From NCBI GenBank assembly GCA_902167985.1, contig CABHNZ010000003.1:310001-374000 (forward strand): a stretch of DNA of 64,000 nt. The letters are read 5' to 3'. Positions 10,704-19,923 of the stretch are shown in pieces. Position 1 is the stretch's first letter. Each line of letters opens with the position of its first letter. Source of the stretch: Shinella sp. UYSO24 (GTDB lineage: Bacteria; Pseudomonadota; Alphaproteobacteria; Rhizobiales; Rhizobiaceae). The position numbers and the translations under genes were made by a program. The notes under the pieces were generated by a model that did no database searches, was not told where the DNA came from, and saw only the letters and a list, made by a program, of their open reading frames with translations.

Positions 10704-11699
10704 ATGACCATGGCATCGTTTGAACAGGGCACGGGCCCACAGGCCACCCGCCGTGGCCTTCTCATCGGCGGCGGCGCAGCGATGTCGCTGGCCAGCCTCA
10801 ATATTCCGGCATTTGCCAAAACCTCGGCTTCCACCACACATCAAGGAGACACGACCATGACCAGCAGTTTCGTAACCACCAAGGACGGCGTTGAAATCTT
10901 CTACAAGGACTGGGGTCCGAAGGACGCGCAGCCGATCGTCTTCCACCACGGCTGGCCTTTGTCCTCGGATGACTGGGATGCCCAGATGCTGTTCTTCCTC
11001 TCCAAGGGTTATCGCGTTGTCGCTCATGACCGCCGCGGTCACGGCCGGTCCTCGCAGGTGGCAGATGGTCACGACATGGATCACTATGCCGCCGACGCCT
11101 TTGCCGTCGTCGAGCATCTGAACCTCAAGAGCGCCGTCCATATCGGCCATTCCACCGGCGGTGGCGAAGTGGCCCGCTATGTGGCAAAGCACGGCCAGAA
11201 GGCCGGTCGCGTTGCCAAGGCCATTCTCGTCTCGGCCGTCCCGCCGCTGATGGTCAAGACCGCTTCCAACCCGGAGGGTCTGCCGATCGAAGTGTTTGAC
11301 GGTTTTCGCACAGCGCTTGCCGCCAATCGTGCACAGTTCTTCCGCGATGTCCCGGCCGGTCCCTTCTACGGTTTCAACCGGGATGGCGCCAAGGTTCAGG
11401 AAGGCGTGATCCAGAACTGGTGGCGTCAGGGCATGATGGGCGGCGCAAAGGCCCATTACGACGGCATCAAGGCCTTCTCCGAGACCGACCAGACGGATGA
11501 CCTGAAGGCGATCACCGTGCCGACGCTCGTCCTGCATGGCGAGGATGACCAGATCGTTCCGATCGCAGACTCGGCGCTGAAGTCGGCCAAGCTTCTGAAG
11601 AACGGTTCGCTGAAGACCTATCCCGGCTTCTCGCATGGCATGCTCACCGTCAATGCCGACGTGCTGAACCAGGACCTCCTGGCCTTCATCAAGGCATAA
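10704..11699 (+). CDS. Alpha/beta hydrolase, non-heme haloperoxidase/arylesterase type, with Tat-like leader
   Basis: Serine hydrolase of about 331 residues. The nucleophile is Ser150 in [14 protein letters not shown]; the likely acid lies in [10 protein letters not shown] and the histidine in PGFSHGM. The oxyanion segment is [12 protein letters not shown]. This is the AB-hydrolase-1 family usually named non-heme chloroperoxidase or arylesterase. A twin-arginine-like leader ([20 protein letters not shown]) precedes the catalytic domain. An internal ATG at 10857 with a strong AAGGAG eight bases upstream begins [20 protein letters not shown], the usual cytoplasmic start of this family, so two forms may be made. 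It is divergent from the GlxA-like regulator. The natural substrate is unknown. Confidence 0.85.
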   Translation: MTMASFEQGTGPQATRRGLLIGGGAAMSLASLNIPAFAKTSASTTHQGDTTMTSSFVTTKDGVEIFYKDWGPKDAQPIVFHHGWPLSSDDWDAQMLFFLSKGYRVVAHDRRGHGRSSQVADGHDMDHYAADAFAVVEHLNLKSAVHIGHSTGGGEVARYVAKHGQKAGRVAKAILVSAVPPLMVKTASNPEGLPIEVFDGFRTALAANRAQFFRDVPAGPFYGFNRDGAKVQEGVIQNWWRQGMMGGAKAHYDGIKAFSETDQTDDLKAITVPTLVLHGEDDQIVPIADSALKSAKLLKNGSLKTYPGFSHGMLTVNADVLNQDLLAFIKA

Positions 11700-11708
11700 T
11701 TCCCTATA

Positions 11709-11744
11709 GCATCCGCCGCCGCGAGTGAAGGCGGCGGCCGGATG
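11709..11744. terminator. GC-rich stem-loop after the hydrolase gene
   Basis: GCATCCG-CCGCCG pairs with CGGCGG-C-CGGATGC around GCGAGTGAAG, with one bulged base. It starts ten bases after the hydrolase stop. There is no clear U-run after it, so it may be a weak or Rho-assisted terminator, or an RNA-stability element. Confidence 0.5.
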
Positions 11745-11789
11745 CCCGCATGACTTGCAGATCAATCCTCGGCCGGGAGGCCAAGCCGG

Positions 11790-12224
11790 TCAGTCTTCGA
11801 CAGGCCCGGAGGGCTTGTGCTCGACAGCTTCAGCCGAGAGGTTCCAGCGAGCCATAACCTTGGCATAGTTGCCATTCTTGATCTGGGCGTTCAGAGCCGC
11901 CGTGATCGCATCCGCAAGACCGGAACCTTTCTTCGTCGCAACGGCAATTTCAGTCGTTTCCGGCCAACCGCCGGAGAGGATACCGACGAGCCTGGTCTTC
12001 TGCTCCCCGGCAGCCATGAAGGCTAAGGCCGCATTCGGTCCGAGATACGCATCGGCGCGACCTGACTGTAGCGCCGCATCGAAGCGGCCCGAGGTGACGC
12101 CAAGCGGCCAGTCTGCCCAGGCGATCGGCACCAGTTCGAGGCGACGGTGAGCAGCTCCCGGCATGAAGCCAAAGAGCGGGCCGAGCGCCATCAGAAGCAG
12201 GACTTGCCCGAGCCCCACAAGCAC
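11790..12224 (-). pseudogene. Remnant of a family-3 solute-binding protein with internal deletion
   Basis: An open frame of 144 residues that resembles the middle and end of polar amino-acid-type binding proteins. It reads LELVPIAWADWPLGVTSGRFDA and then jumps directly to ALQSGRADAYLGPNAALAFM. In intact relatives these two blocks are separated by the hinge and second lobe, roughly 80-100 residues. The two blocks share similar DNA (GGNCGCNNCGATGCG), which fits a deletion by recombination between short repeats. The end, VMARWNLSAEAVEHKPSG, is normal for the family. The N-terminus is a short hydrophobic stretch after a GTG and lacks the usual first strand. No permease or ATPase partner is nearby. 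I regard it as non-functional. Confidence 0.65.
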
Positions 12225-12439
12225 AGGCTCGGCAACGAGCCATTCAGCTTAGACATCCCATCCCCCATCGCGGCCCAGCCTGCACGCCGATGTTTTCGCG
12301 GCTGCGAAATGACTATGTCCCGGCAAGGTCAATTCGCAAAAGAAACATTCTCGTCATGCGCGCAAAATAGAACACAAAAACCATCTACAATTGGAACAAT
12401 TGTTTAGGCTGGGAACATTCATCAACCCCGGACCTGACA

Positions 12440-14068
12440 ATGACGCCTTATCGGACACTTATTGCCTTCGGCCTTGGCCTTGCTGCCGCCTCATCGCTGA
12501 CCTCCCTCTCCCATGCAGCCGACCAGCCTGCCAAGGGAGGCACGCTCGTCTACCTTGAGCAGCAGGCGCATACCAACCTCTACCCGCCGGCGGGTGGCTT
12601 TTATCCGAATGGCGGCGTTCTCAACCAGATCACCGACAAGCTGACCTACCAGAACCCCAAGACGCTGGCGATCGAGCCCTGGCTCGCGGAAAGCTGGCAG
12701 GTCAACGACAATGCCACGGAATACACGTTCAAGCTTCGGCCCGGCGTGACGTTCTCCGATGGCACGCCGGTCGATGCGACTGCCGTTGCAAAGAACTTCG
12801 ACACCTACGGTCTCGGCAACAAGGCGCTGAAGCAGCCGATATCCGAAGTCGTCAACAATTATGACCACAGCGAAGTCATCGATCCGCTGACTGTCAGGTT
12901 CTACTTCAAGAAACCATCTCCCGGCTTCCTTCAGGGCACCTCGGTGATCGGCTCGGGCATCGTCTCGCTGTCGACCCTGGCCCTGCCCTTCGAGCAGCTC
13001 GGCGACGCAAAAAAGATCATCGGTTCGGGCCCATTTGTCGTTTCAGCCGAGACGATCGGCAAGTCGCTCGATCTCAAGGCCCGCGAAGACTATAAATGGG
13101 GTCCGACGAAGCTGGAGCATCAGGGCCGCGCCTATCTCGACGGCATCAAGTACATCGTCACTGGCGAGGATAGTGTGCGGATCGGCGCGCTTCTCGCCGG
13201 CCAGGCGGATTTCATCAGGCAGATCCAGGCCTATGACGAAGAGCAGGTCGAGGCCCAGGGTTTTCAGATCTATGCCCCCGGCACGCGCGGCGTGAACAAC
13301 TCCATCGTTTTCCGCCCCGACAATCCGCTGGTTGCCGACCTTAAGGTTCGCAAGGCACTGTCGCTTGCCGTCAATCGTGACGAGATCATCGCGACGATCT
13401 TCTCGAAGAACTATCCGAAGGCAACCTCCATCCTCGCCTCGACGGCGATTGGTTACGTGCCGGAGACCGACAAGCTGCAATACGACCCGGAAAAGGCCAA
13501 AGCCCTGCTGGATGAGGCCGGCTTCAAGCCCGGTGCCGACGGGATCCGCGAAAAGGACGGCAAGAAACTCATTCTGACCGCCTATGAATCTCTTCCCCAG
13601 CCGCAGAGCCGGGCGACGCTTCAGCTGATTGCGCAGCAATGGGCGAAGATCGGCGTCAAGTTCAACGTCCTCGCCGGTGATGCCGGCAGCAAGGTCATCG
13701 ACGAGCTCGATCCGGAAAAGACGGCTGTTGCGGTCGCCATGGTCGGGCGCGCGGATCCGGACGTGGTCAAGAGCCAGTACTATCCGACGCTCCGTAACCT
13801 TCTTCTCCAGAAGGGCGGCACGAGCGACAAGGTGAAGACTTTCCTGGATGGCAAGCTGAACGCGATCCTCGACGAAATCGCCTCGCAGCCGGACCGTGAA
13901 AAGCGCCTCAAGGCCGTTGCCGATGCGCAGTCCTACATCCTTGAACAGGCCTATTCGGTGCCGCTCTTCGAAGAGCCGCAGGCCTTTGCCGGCGCTCCCT
14001 ATGTCAAGGGCATCGGCTTTGAGGCTGTCGGGCGTCCCTCCTTCTACAATACCTGGCTCGACAAGTGA
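12440..14068 (+). CDS. Oligopeptide-type ABC substrate-binding protein (KPN_01854-like)
   Basis: Periplasmic binding protein of 542 residues with a signal peptide (LIAFGLGLAAASSLTSLSHA). SBP_bac_5 family segments are seen: LAESWQVNDNATEYTFKLRP, FSDGTPVDATAVAKNF and KVRKALSLAVNRDEI. It heads an operon of two permeases, a double ATPase, a luciferase-like monooxygenase and two CMD-fold proteins. From memory this gene order matches the uncharacterised cluster named after Klebsiella KPN_01854-01858 and Agrobacterium vitis Avi_7169-7170. The true ligand is unknown and need not be a peptide. A strong stem-loop follows six bases after the stop, separating this gene from the permeases. Confidence 0.86.
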   Translation: MTPYRTLIAFGLGLAAASSLTSLSHAADQPAKGGTLVYLEQQAHTNLYPPAGGFYPNGGVLNQITDKLTYQNPKTLAIEPWLAESWQVNDNATEYTFKLRPGVTFSDGTPVDATAVAKNFDTYGLGNKALKQPISEVVNNYDHSEVIDPLTVRFYFKKPSPGFLQGTSVIGSGIVSLSTLALPFEQLGDAKKIIGSGPFVVSAETIGKSLDLKAREDYKWGPTKLEHQGRAYLDGIKYIVTGEDSVRIGALLAGQADFIRQIQAYDEEQVEAQGFQIYAPGTRGVNNSIVFRPDNPLVADLKVRKALSLAVNRDEIIATIFSKNYPKATSILASTAIGYVPETDKLQYDPEKAKALLDEAGFKPGADGIREKDGKKLILTAYESLPQPQSRATLQLIAQQWAKIGVKFNVLAGDAGSKVIDELDPEKTAVAVAMVGRADPDVVKSQYYPTLRNLLLQKGGTSDKVKTFLDGKLNAILDEIASQPDREKRLKAVADAQSYILEQAYSVPLFEEPQAFAGAPYVKGIGFEAVGRPSFYNTWLDK

Positions 14069-14074
14069 GCCCGC

Positions 14075-14100
14075 GAGGTGGCCGGCAAGCCGGCCACCTC
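14075..14100 (+). promoter_or_regulatory. Intercistronic stem-loop after the binding-protein gene
   Basis: GAGGTGGCCGGC-AA-GCCGGCCACCTC is a perfect 12-bp inverted repeat directly after the binding-protein stop and before the first permease. No U-run follows. Such hairpins commonly stabilise the upstream message or cause partial termination, so that binding protein outnumbers permease. Function is inferred from position. Confidence 0.75.
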
Positions 14101-14103
14101 CTT

Positions 14104-14139
14104 GTCTTACGGCAGATCATTGTCTTGCGGCAGATCATT
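14104..14139 (+). repeat. 18-bp tandem duplication in the leader of the permease gene
   Basis: GTCTTACGGCAGATCATT is followed at once by GTCTTGCGGCAGATCATT (one mismatch). The pair lies between the stem-loop and the permease start at 14153. It could be a recent slippage duplication. Confidence 0.8.
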
Positions 14140-14152
14140 CGGGGTAGATCAA

Positions 14153-15097
14153 ATGAAACGCTATGTCGTCGGCCGGATAGGACAGGCTCTGCTTGTTCTG
14201 TGGGCCGCATTCACCTTGTCCTTCATTCTTCTGCAGGCCATGCCCGGCGATGCGGTTCTCATCAAATTCCTGAACCCGGATTTCGGCCTGAGCGCCGACC
14301 AGATCCGTGAAATCAGAGCCGCCTATGCGGTGGATTCCAGCCTTCCTGTCCAATATGCCAATACGCTTGCAAACTTCCTGCGCGGTGATTTCGGCTATTC
14401 GATGCAGGCAGGCGTTCCCGTGCGCGAACAGCTCGTGACCAACCTGCCGCCGACCTTGAAGCTCGCCGGCCTCGGCTTTGCAGCCGCCATTGCCTTGGCC
14501 GTCCTCATTGCCTTCCTGTCGTCGATCGCCCGCTTTTCCTGGCTCAGAAACCTCATCCAGTCCCTGCCCTCGCTGCTGATCTCGGTGCCGGTCTTCTGGC
14601 TGGCGATCATGCTCATCCAGATTTTCTCCTTCCGCCTGAAGCTGGTATCGGTCATCAATCCCGGTCCCTGGGAGAGCCTGGCTCTGCCGGTCGCGACCCT
14701 AGCCGTCCCGATTGCCGCTCCGCTGGCCCAGATCCTGATCCGCAATATCGATGAGATCCGCACCCGGCCCTTCGTTGCTGTCGCACGCGCCAAGGGCGCC
14801 GGCGAGCTGCGGCTCCTGTGGCGGCATGTGGCGCGCAACGCCATCCTCCCGACGCTGACGATTGCCGGTGTCCTATTCGGCGAGCTGCTGGCCGGCGCCG
14901 TCGTCACAGAGACTGTCTTCGGCCTCAACGGTATCGGGGGCCTGACGGAAAAGGCCGTGAGCAATCAGGATCTTTCCGTCCTTCAGGCCGTCGTGGTGAT
15001 CTCCGCTGCCGCCTTCGTCACCATCAACCTCGCCGTGGACTTGGCCTACCCGCTTCTGGATCCGCGCCTCAGAACCCAAAACGGTGGCAGATCATGA
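14153..15097 (+). CDS. Oligopeptide-type ABC permease, first subunit (DppB-like)
   Basis: Inner-membrane permease of 314 residues with six hydrophobic segments. It opens MKRYVVGRIGQALLVLWAAF, the usual DppB/OppB start, and carries the EAA loop ARAKGAGELRLLWRHVARNA followed by ILPTLTIAG and VVTETVFGLNGIG, both family hallmarks. I chose the ATG at 14153 over an earlier in-frame ATG at 14078, which would run through the stem-loop and tandem repeat. The stop overlaps the next permease start (ATGA). It forms the membrane channel with the next gene product for the substrate delivered by the protein encoded at 12440. Confidence 0.88.
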   Translation: MKRYVVGRIGQALLVLWAAFTLSFILLQAMPGDAVLIKFLNPDFGLSADQIREIRAAYAVDSSLPVQYANTLANFLRGDFGYSMQAGVPVREQLVTNLPPTLKLAGLGFAAAIALAVLIAFLSSIARFSWLRNLIQSLPSLLISVPVFWLAIMLIQIFSFRLKLVSVINPGPWESLALPVATLAVPIAAPLAQILIRNIDEIRTRPFVAVARAKGAGELRLLWRHVARNAILPTLTIAGVLFGELLAGAVVTETVFGLNGIGGLTEKAVSNQDLSVLQAVVVISAAAFVTINLAVDLAYPLLDPRLRTQNGGRS

Positions 15098-15977
15098 CAA
15101 GTGTCGAAACATTCGAGCAGGGCACAAGGCCTGCTGACAAAGCCATGACACAAACGACATCCCGCCTTTCGCTGGGTGTGATCGCCCGTTTCCCCTACGG
15201 TCTTGCCCTGGCATGGCTCGTCATCGTCACCGTTCTTCTCTGGGCGATCGTTCCGGGCCTTTTCACAAGCTACGATCCCCTCGTGGGCGTTCCCGGCGGC
15301 CAGTTGAAAGCCCCTTCGGCGGCACATTGGCTCGGCACGGATTCGCTCGGCCGCGATCTCTTCTCCCGCCTGATCTACGGTGCGGTAAACTCGCTCTCGG
15401 GTGCGATTGCCGCCGTTGGCGTCGGCCTGATCGTCGGCACCGCGATCGGCCTGCTGGCCGGCTCGATCCGTGGCAGAACGGATGAGATCCTCATGCGACT
15501 GGTCGACGTTCTTCTATCGATCCCGACCCTGCTTCTGTCGCTCAGCATCATCATTCTCCTCGGCTTCGGCACGCTCCATGCGGCCATAGCGGTGGGTGCG
15601 ACGGCCATTGCCGGTTTTGCCCGTTTGATGCGCTCGGAAGTCGTGCGCGTGCGCAATGCCGAATTGTCGAGGCCGCTTTCGGCAGCGGCGGCAGTTTCGT
15701 CAAAGTCCTGTGGCGGCACATCCTGCCCAACTCGCTGACCTCGGTCATTGCCTATACGGCCGTCCAGTTCGGCTGGGCGATCCTGCAGATCTCGACACTC
15801 GGCTTCCTCGGCTATGGCGCACCGCCGCCAACCCCGGAATGGGGCCTGCTGATTGCCGAAGGGCGCAATTATCTCGCAACCGCATGGTGGCTGACCGCGG
15901 TACCCGGCATCGTCGTCGTTGCCGTCGTCCTCTCCGCCAACCGCATCAGCCAGTCAATCGGAAGGACAGTCCGGTGA
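15094..15977 (+). CDS. Oligopeptide-type ABC permease, second subunit (DppC-like, frameshift)
   Basis: Second membrane subunit. It shows a cytoplasmic N-terminus, a helix LALAWLVIVTVLLWAIVPGL, the DppC hallmark HWLGTDSLGRDLFSRLIYGA and the EAA region ending VLWRHILPNSLTS. The frame breaks at about 15664 (GAATTGTC, where GAATTTGTC restores VRNAEFVEAAFGSGGSFVKV). Repaired length is about 294 residues, normal for DppC. The repaired stop at 15975-15977 overlaps the GTG start of the ATPase gene. The single missing T in a T-run suggests a sequencing error. Confidence 0.85.
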
Positions 15978-17638
15978 GCGTATCCGACAAACCCGTACTC
16001 GATGTCAGGGACTTGCGGGTCTCCTACAGCCAGGGCGAGAAGCGCTCGACGGTCGTCCATGGCGTGTCATTCAGCGTCCAGCCGGGCGAAGTGGTGGCAC
16101 TGGTGGGCGAGAGCGGCTCCGGCAAGACATCGACCGCACAGGCCGTTATCGGTCTTCTTGCCGAAAATGGCCGCGTCGAGGGTGGTACCATATCCCTCAA
16201 TGGCGAGGATATTTCCCGCTGGAGCGCCAGACGCCTGCGAAACATTCGCGGTTCAGTCATCAGCCTCGTGCCTCAGGATCCCGGCAATTCCCTCAATCCG
16301 GTCCTCACCATCGGCGAACAGGTGCGCGAAATCCTGGAGATCCATGGCAAGGTCAACAGACTGGTGGCAGATCGGCGCGTCGTCGAATTGCTGGGTCATG
16401 TGGGTCTTTCAGAACCGGAACTGCGCGCAACGCAATATCCGCACGAACTTTCCGGCGGCATGAAACAGCGCGTGCTCATCGCCATCGCGATTGCACTGCG
16501 CCCCGCGCTCATCATCGCCGACGAGCCGACATCGGCACTCGACGTCACGGTTCAACGACGTATTCTCGACCTGATCGACGACCTGCGCCGGGAATATGGC
16601 ACATCCGTGCTTCTCGTCACGCACGATCTTGGCGTCGCGGCAGACCGGTCAGACAAGATCATCGTCATGCAGGGCGGCCGCATTCAGGAGGCAGGCCGCA
16701 CCGCCGACATTCTTCTTGCGCCGCAAAGCGCTTACACGAAAAAGCTCCTGTCGGATGCGCCCTCGCTTGCCGTGGCAAAGCCCCGTCCACCCGTCGAAGC
16801 CGACAGGCCGACGGCTGTCAGCGTCACGAGCTTGACGCAGGAATTCACGCTGCCGTCAGGACGGCAGTTCAAGGCAGTGGACGGCGTCTCCTTCACGGTG
16901 GCGCGCGGCACGACCCACGCGATTGTCGGCGAATCCGGTTCCGGAAAAACCACGACGATCCGGGCGCTGGCAGGGTTTCAGCGCCAGACGAGCGGCCAGA
17001 TCCGCATTGGCGATTTCGATCTCGGCACATTGCAGGCCGCAGGCTTGAGGCAATTCCGCAAGAAGGTGCAGCTCGTCTACCAGAACCCTTGGGCATCGCT
17101 CGACCCGCGCCAGACGGTGAAGGCGATCGTCGAGGAACCATTGCTGAACTTCGAGCCGATCGATCGCAGCGAACGTGACCGGCGGGTACGCTCGATCGTC
17201 GAGCGCGTGGGACTGCCAGAAGCCCTGCTCTCGCGCCTTCCCCATGCGCTCTCCGGCGGTCAGCGGCAGCGCGTCGCGATTGCCCGTGCGCTTGTCCTCG
17301 AACCGGAAGTGGTCATTCTCGATGAGGCCGTTTCGGCTCTCGACGTGACGGTTCAGGCGCAGATCCTCGATCTTCTGGGTAAATTGCAGGAAGAGCTGGG
17401 CCTCACCTATATCTTCGTGTCGCATGATCTGGCCGTCGTGCGTCAGATCGCCGACACCGTTTCGGTTCTGCATAATGGCAGGCAGGTCGATTACGGCACT
17501 GTCGAACAGGTCTTCTCGCCCTCCGCCAGCACTTACACGCGCGAGCTCATCGACGCCATTCCGGGGCGAAGCTTCCCCGCCGGCGGCATCCTCGCCGATG
17601 CCCTTCAGCATGTCCATCCATCGGGATTTCCAGCATGA
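15974..17638 (+). CDS. Oligopeptide-type ABC ATPase with two nucleotide-binding domains
   Basis: A 554-residue fusion of DppD- and DppF-like ATPases. The first domain has Walker A GESGSGKT at about residues 45-52, signature LSGGMKQR, and Walker B LIIADEPTSALD. The second has Walker [11 protein letters not shown] near residue 318, signature LSGGQRQR, and an atypical Walker B VVILDEAVSALD (A in place of the usual P). Start is the GTG at 15974, giving VSVSDKPVLDVRDLRVSYS and overlapping the repaired permease stop. The stop overlaps the next start by four bases. It energises the transporter encoded by the three preceding genes. Confidence 0.9.
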   Translation: MSVSDKPVLDVRDLRVSYSQGEKRSTVVHGVSFSVQPGEVVALVGESGSGKTSTAQAVIGLLAENGRVEGGTISLNGEDISRWSARRLRNIRGSVISLVPQDPGNSLNPVLTIGEQVREILEIHGKVNRLVADRRVVELLGHVGLSEPELRATQYPHELSGGMKQRVLIAIAIALRPALIIADEPTSALDVTVQRRILDLIDDLRREYGTSVLLVTHDLGVAADRSDKIIVMQGGRIQEAGRTADILLAPQSAYTKKLLSDAPSLAVAKPRPPVEADRPTAVSVTSLTQEFTLPSGRQFKAVDGVSFTVARGTTHAIVGESGSGKTTTIRALAGFQRQTSGQIRIGDFDLGTLQAAGLRQFRKKVQLVYQNPWASLDPRQTVKAIVEEPLLNFEPIDRSERDRRVRSIVERVGLPEALLSRLPHALSGGQRQRVAIARALVLEPEVVILDEAVSALDVTVQAQILDLLGKLQEELGLTYIFVSHDLAVVRQIADTVSVLHNGRQVDYGTVEQVFSPSASTYTRELIDAIPGRSFPAGGILADALQHVHPSGFPA

Positions 17639-18669
17639 ACAGCATACCCGTCCGCAAACGCTCGCTTTTCACACGCCTTCTGGATGATGTGTCGGCAAAG
17701 GATCGTTATCGTCTCGCAGCCGAACAGATTGCCCATGCGGAACAGCATGGTTTCGACAGCGCCTGGATAGCCCAGCATCATTTCCACGCCGATGAAGGCG
17801 GCCTTCCCTCCCCCACGGTCTTTCTTGCCCATGTTGCCGCGAGCACGTCGAGGATCCGGCTCGGAACCGGCGTGATTACCCTGCCAATGGAAAATGCCCT
17901 GCGCGTGGCCGAGGACACGTCCGTTCTGGATCTTCTGTCAGACGGCCGGCTGGAAGTCGGCTTTGGTACGGGTGGAACGCGCGAATCCTTCGAGGCCTTC
18001 GGCCTCAATGCCGACCAGAAGGCGGAAGTCTATGCGAGAAATCTCGCCATTGTTGGTGATGCATGGGCAGGCAAGCCTCTGAAAGGCGGCAATACGCTTT
18101 ACCCCGTAGCACCGCATCTGGCCGATCACGTCTGGCTCGCGACCTTTTCTGCAAGCGGCGGCCGACTTGCCGGTTCGCGTGGCGACGGTCTGATGCTGTC
18201 TCGAACCCAGCCGCGCCCGGCGGATCGGCCGGATGCCACGCTGAGCGAATTGCAGAACCCGATCATCGACGCCTATCTGGAAGCGCTGCCCGAAGGGCGG
18301 GCACCGCGCATTCTCGGGTCCCGCAGCCTTTTTGTTGCCGAAGATCGCAAGCGGGCGCTCGACTTCGCCGAAGTCGGACTTCGTCGGGTTGCCGACCGCT
18401 TTGCCGCAGCCGGCCACCGGATCCCCGGAAACACGCTGCAGGACCTGATCAAGGCGCTCGACAGCCATGTCGGCACACCCGACGACGTGATTGCATCGCT
18501 TCGGGCAGACGACACACTCGCACGCGTGACGGACATCACATTTCAGGTTCATTCCATCGATCCGCCTCACGCGGAGATCTTGCGTTCCATCGAGCTGATC
18601 GCGGCCGAGGTTGCCCCGGCACTCGGCTGGGAGCGCGCGACGCAGCCGCATCTCGTGGCCGCACAGTAA
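17635..18669 (+). CDS. FMN-dependent luciferase-like monooxygenase (KPN_01858-like)
   Basis: Cytoplasmic oxidoreductase of 344 residues of the bacterial luciferase (LLM) superfamily, which uses reduced FMN and oxygen. Typical segments are EHGFDSAWIAQHHFHAD, RIRLGTGVITLPMENALRVA, EDTSVLDLLSDGRLEVGFGT and LAGSRGDGLMLS. Superfamily members include alkanesulfonate monooxygenase SsuD, but SsuD-specific features are not obvious here. Coupled to an importer (start overlaps the ATPase stop) and followed by two CMD-fold proteins, it probably oxidises the imported compound. The gene family is known as a conserved cluster member; no reaction has been proved to my knowledge. Confidence 0.85.
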   Translation: MNSIPVRKRSLFTRLLDDVSAKDRYRLAAEQIAHAEQHGFDSAWIAQHHFHADEGGLPSPTVFLAHVAASTSRIRLGTGVITLPMENALRVAEDTSVLDLLSDGRLEVGFGTGGTRESFEAFGLNADQKAEVYARNLAIVGDAWAGKPLKGGNTLYPVAPHLADHVWLATFSASGGRLAGSRGDGLMLSRTQPRPADRPDATLSELQNPIIDAYLEALPEGRAPRILGSRSLFVAEDRKRALDFAEVGLRRVADRFAAAGHRIPGNTLQDLIKALDSHVGTPDDVIASLRADDTLARVTDITFQVHSIDPPHAEILRSIELIAAEVAPALGWERATQPHLVAAQ

Positions 18670-18695
18670 ACAGAGACCAGGGAAGAAAAGACTTC

Positions 18696-19292
18696 ATGAG
18701 CAGTACAGCAGACATTATCGACCAGCTGATCGGCGCAGCGGAAAGCCCCAAGGCGGAAGCCCTGCGCGAGCGCCGCCCCGTGACCAGAGAACATGCGCAG
18801 AAGAGCTGGCTTGCGCTTTTCCAGCCGGCAGATGCCAGCGAGGCATCGCTCACCGAGCGATATGCCGTTGCCACTTTCGTTGCAGCACTGCACGGCGAAA
18901 CGCAGATCGGCGCATTCTACGCAGAAGGCCTTGCCCGGCAGGAGGGCGGCGAGCAGATTGCGACCGTCATCGAAGCGCTGGCAGGCGCCAACAAGGCCAT
19001 CGGACCCTATGGGCATTATCCTTCCGGCCCATTGAGCCGTGAGGATCTCGATGGCCCGGGCTGGACGATCGCCGTTGAGCAACGTGCAGCGCTCGGACCG
19101 CGTCTTGCCGCTGCACTTCAGCACGCGCATCTTCTTGTTTTCCATCCACGCGATGCCCGGCCCGAAGCCCTGCAGGCTCTGCTCGATGCCGGATGGTCCG
19201 CGACGGGTATCGTCACCCTGTCGCAGCTCGTTTCCTTCCTCGCCTTCCAGATCCGCGTCATCGCCGGTCTGAAAGTTCTGACCGCCGCGTGA
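18696..19292 (+). CDS. CMD-domain protein (Avi_7170-like)
   Basis: A protein of 198 residues from the carboxymuconolactone decarboxylase/AhpD-like group, in an operon with the luciferase-like monooxygenase. It begins MSSTADIIDQLIGAA. It lacks the CxxC redox pair found in true AhpD; the core reads VATFVAALHGETQIGAFYAE. The start at 18696 follows GGGAAG. It probably forms a functional unit with the related protein encoded next. The role is unknown; a part in detoxifying or handling an oxidised product is an inference from context. Confidence 0.78.
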   Translation: MSSTADIIDQLIGAAESPKAEALRERRPVTREHAQKSWLALFQPADASEASLTERYAVATFVAALHGETQIGAFYAEGLARQEGGEQIATVIEALAGANKAIGPYGHYPSGPLSREDLDGPGWTIAVEQRAALGPRLAAALQHAHLLVFHPRDARPEALQALLDAGWSATGIVTLSQLVSFLAFQIRVIAGLKVLTAA

Positions 19293-19303
19293 GAGCAAGC
19301 ATC

Positions 19304-19906
19304 ATGACCGATACAATCATCGAACCCGTTATCGAAAACCCGCCCGTCGTTTTCACGCAAGCGCATATCGGCTGGACCGCATGGCTCCACCCCTTGAGCG
19401 AGGACGAGCTCACCGAACGCCATTATGTAGCGCTGGTGGACAAGGCCCGCGCCAAATCCTCCTATTTCGCGCTTCTGGTCCGCGATCCGGACATTCTGGA
19501 AGCCCGGACCAAGACGGATATCGACATTTTCTACAACACGAAGGACGGCCTTCCGCGTGCCGAGCGCGAACTGGCTGCCGCCGCCACCTCACGGCTGAAC
19601 GGTTGCATTCTTTGTGCCTCGGTTCATGCGCGTTTCGCCTCGCAATATTCCAAGCGCAGCGATGATGTGCAGAAACTGCTGGATGAGGGCGTTTCTGCCG
19701 ATCTCGGCGAGCGCTGGAACGCCATCGTTTCCGCTTCGATCGCCTTGACCGCCACGCCACCGGCCTTCGACGCCGACCATGTCCAGCAATTGCGGACCGT
19801 TGGGCTTTCGGACGAGGAAATTTCCGACGTCATTCATGGCGCCGCCTTCTTCAACTGGGCAAACCGGCTGATGCTCTCCATCGGCGAGCCGACGCCGGCC
19901 GCTTGA
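19304..19906 (+). CDS. Alkylhydroperoxidase-domain protein with CxxC motif (Avi_7169-like)
   Basis: A 200-residue AhpD/CMD-fold protein. It has the redox-active segment GCILCASVHARFASQ, that is CxxC followed two residues later by H, as in AhpD-type thiol peroxidase partners. Preceding it is the family-like RAERELAAAATSRLN. It sits 11 bases after the first CMD gene. AhpD-like enzymes pass electrons to peroxides; here it may protect against, or use, peroxide from the flavin monooxygenase. The specific role is not known. Confidence 0.82.
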   Translation: MTDTIIEPVIENPPVVFTQAHIGWTAWLHPLSEDELTERHYVALVDKARAKSSYFALLVRDPDILEARTKTDIDIFYNTKDGLPRAERELAAAATSRLNGCILCASVHARFASQYSKRSDDVQKLLDEGVSADLGERWNAIVSASIALTATPPAFDADHVQQLRTVGLSDEEISDVIHGAAFFNWANRLMLSIGEPTPAA

Positions 19907-19923
19907 GAAAGGAGAGCCCTTCG

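Noticed and set aside
9537..11765. Minus-strand open frame of 742 codons extending far upstream of the GlxA-like regulator
   Set aside because: The family start is at 10595; the upstream part is antisense to the alpha/beta hydrolase gene, which is clearly real.
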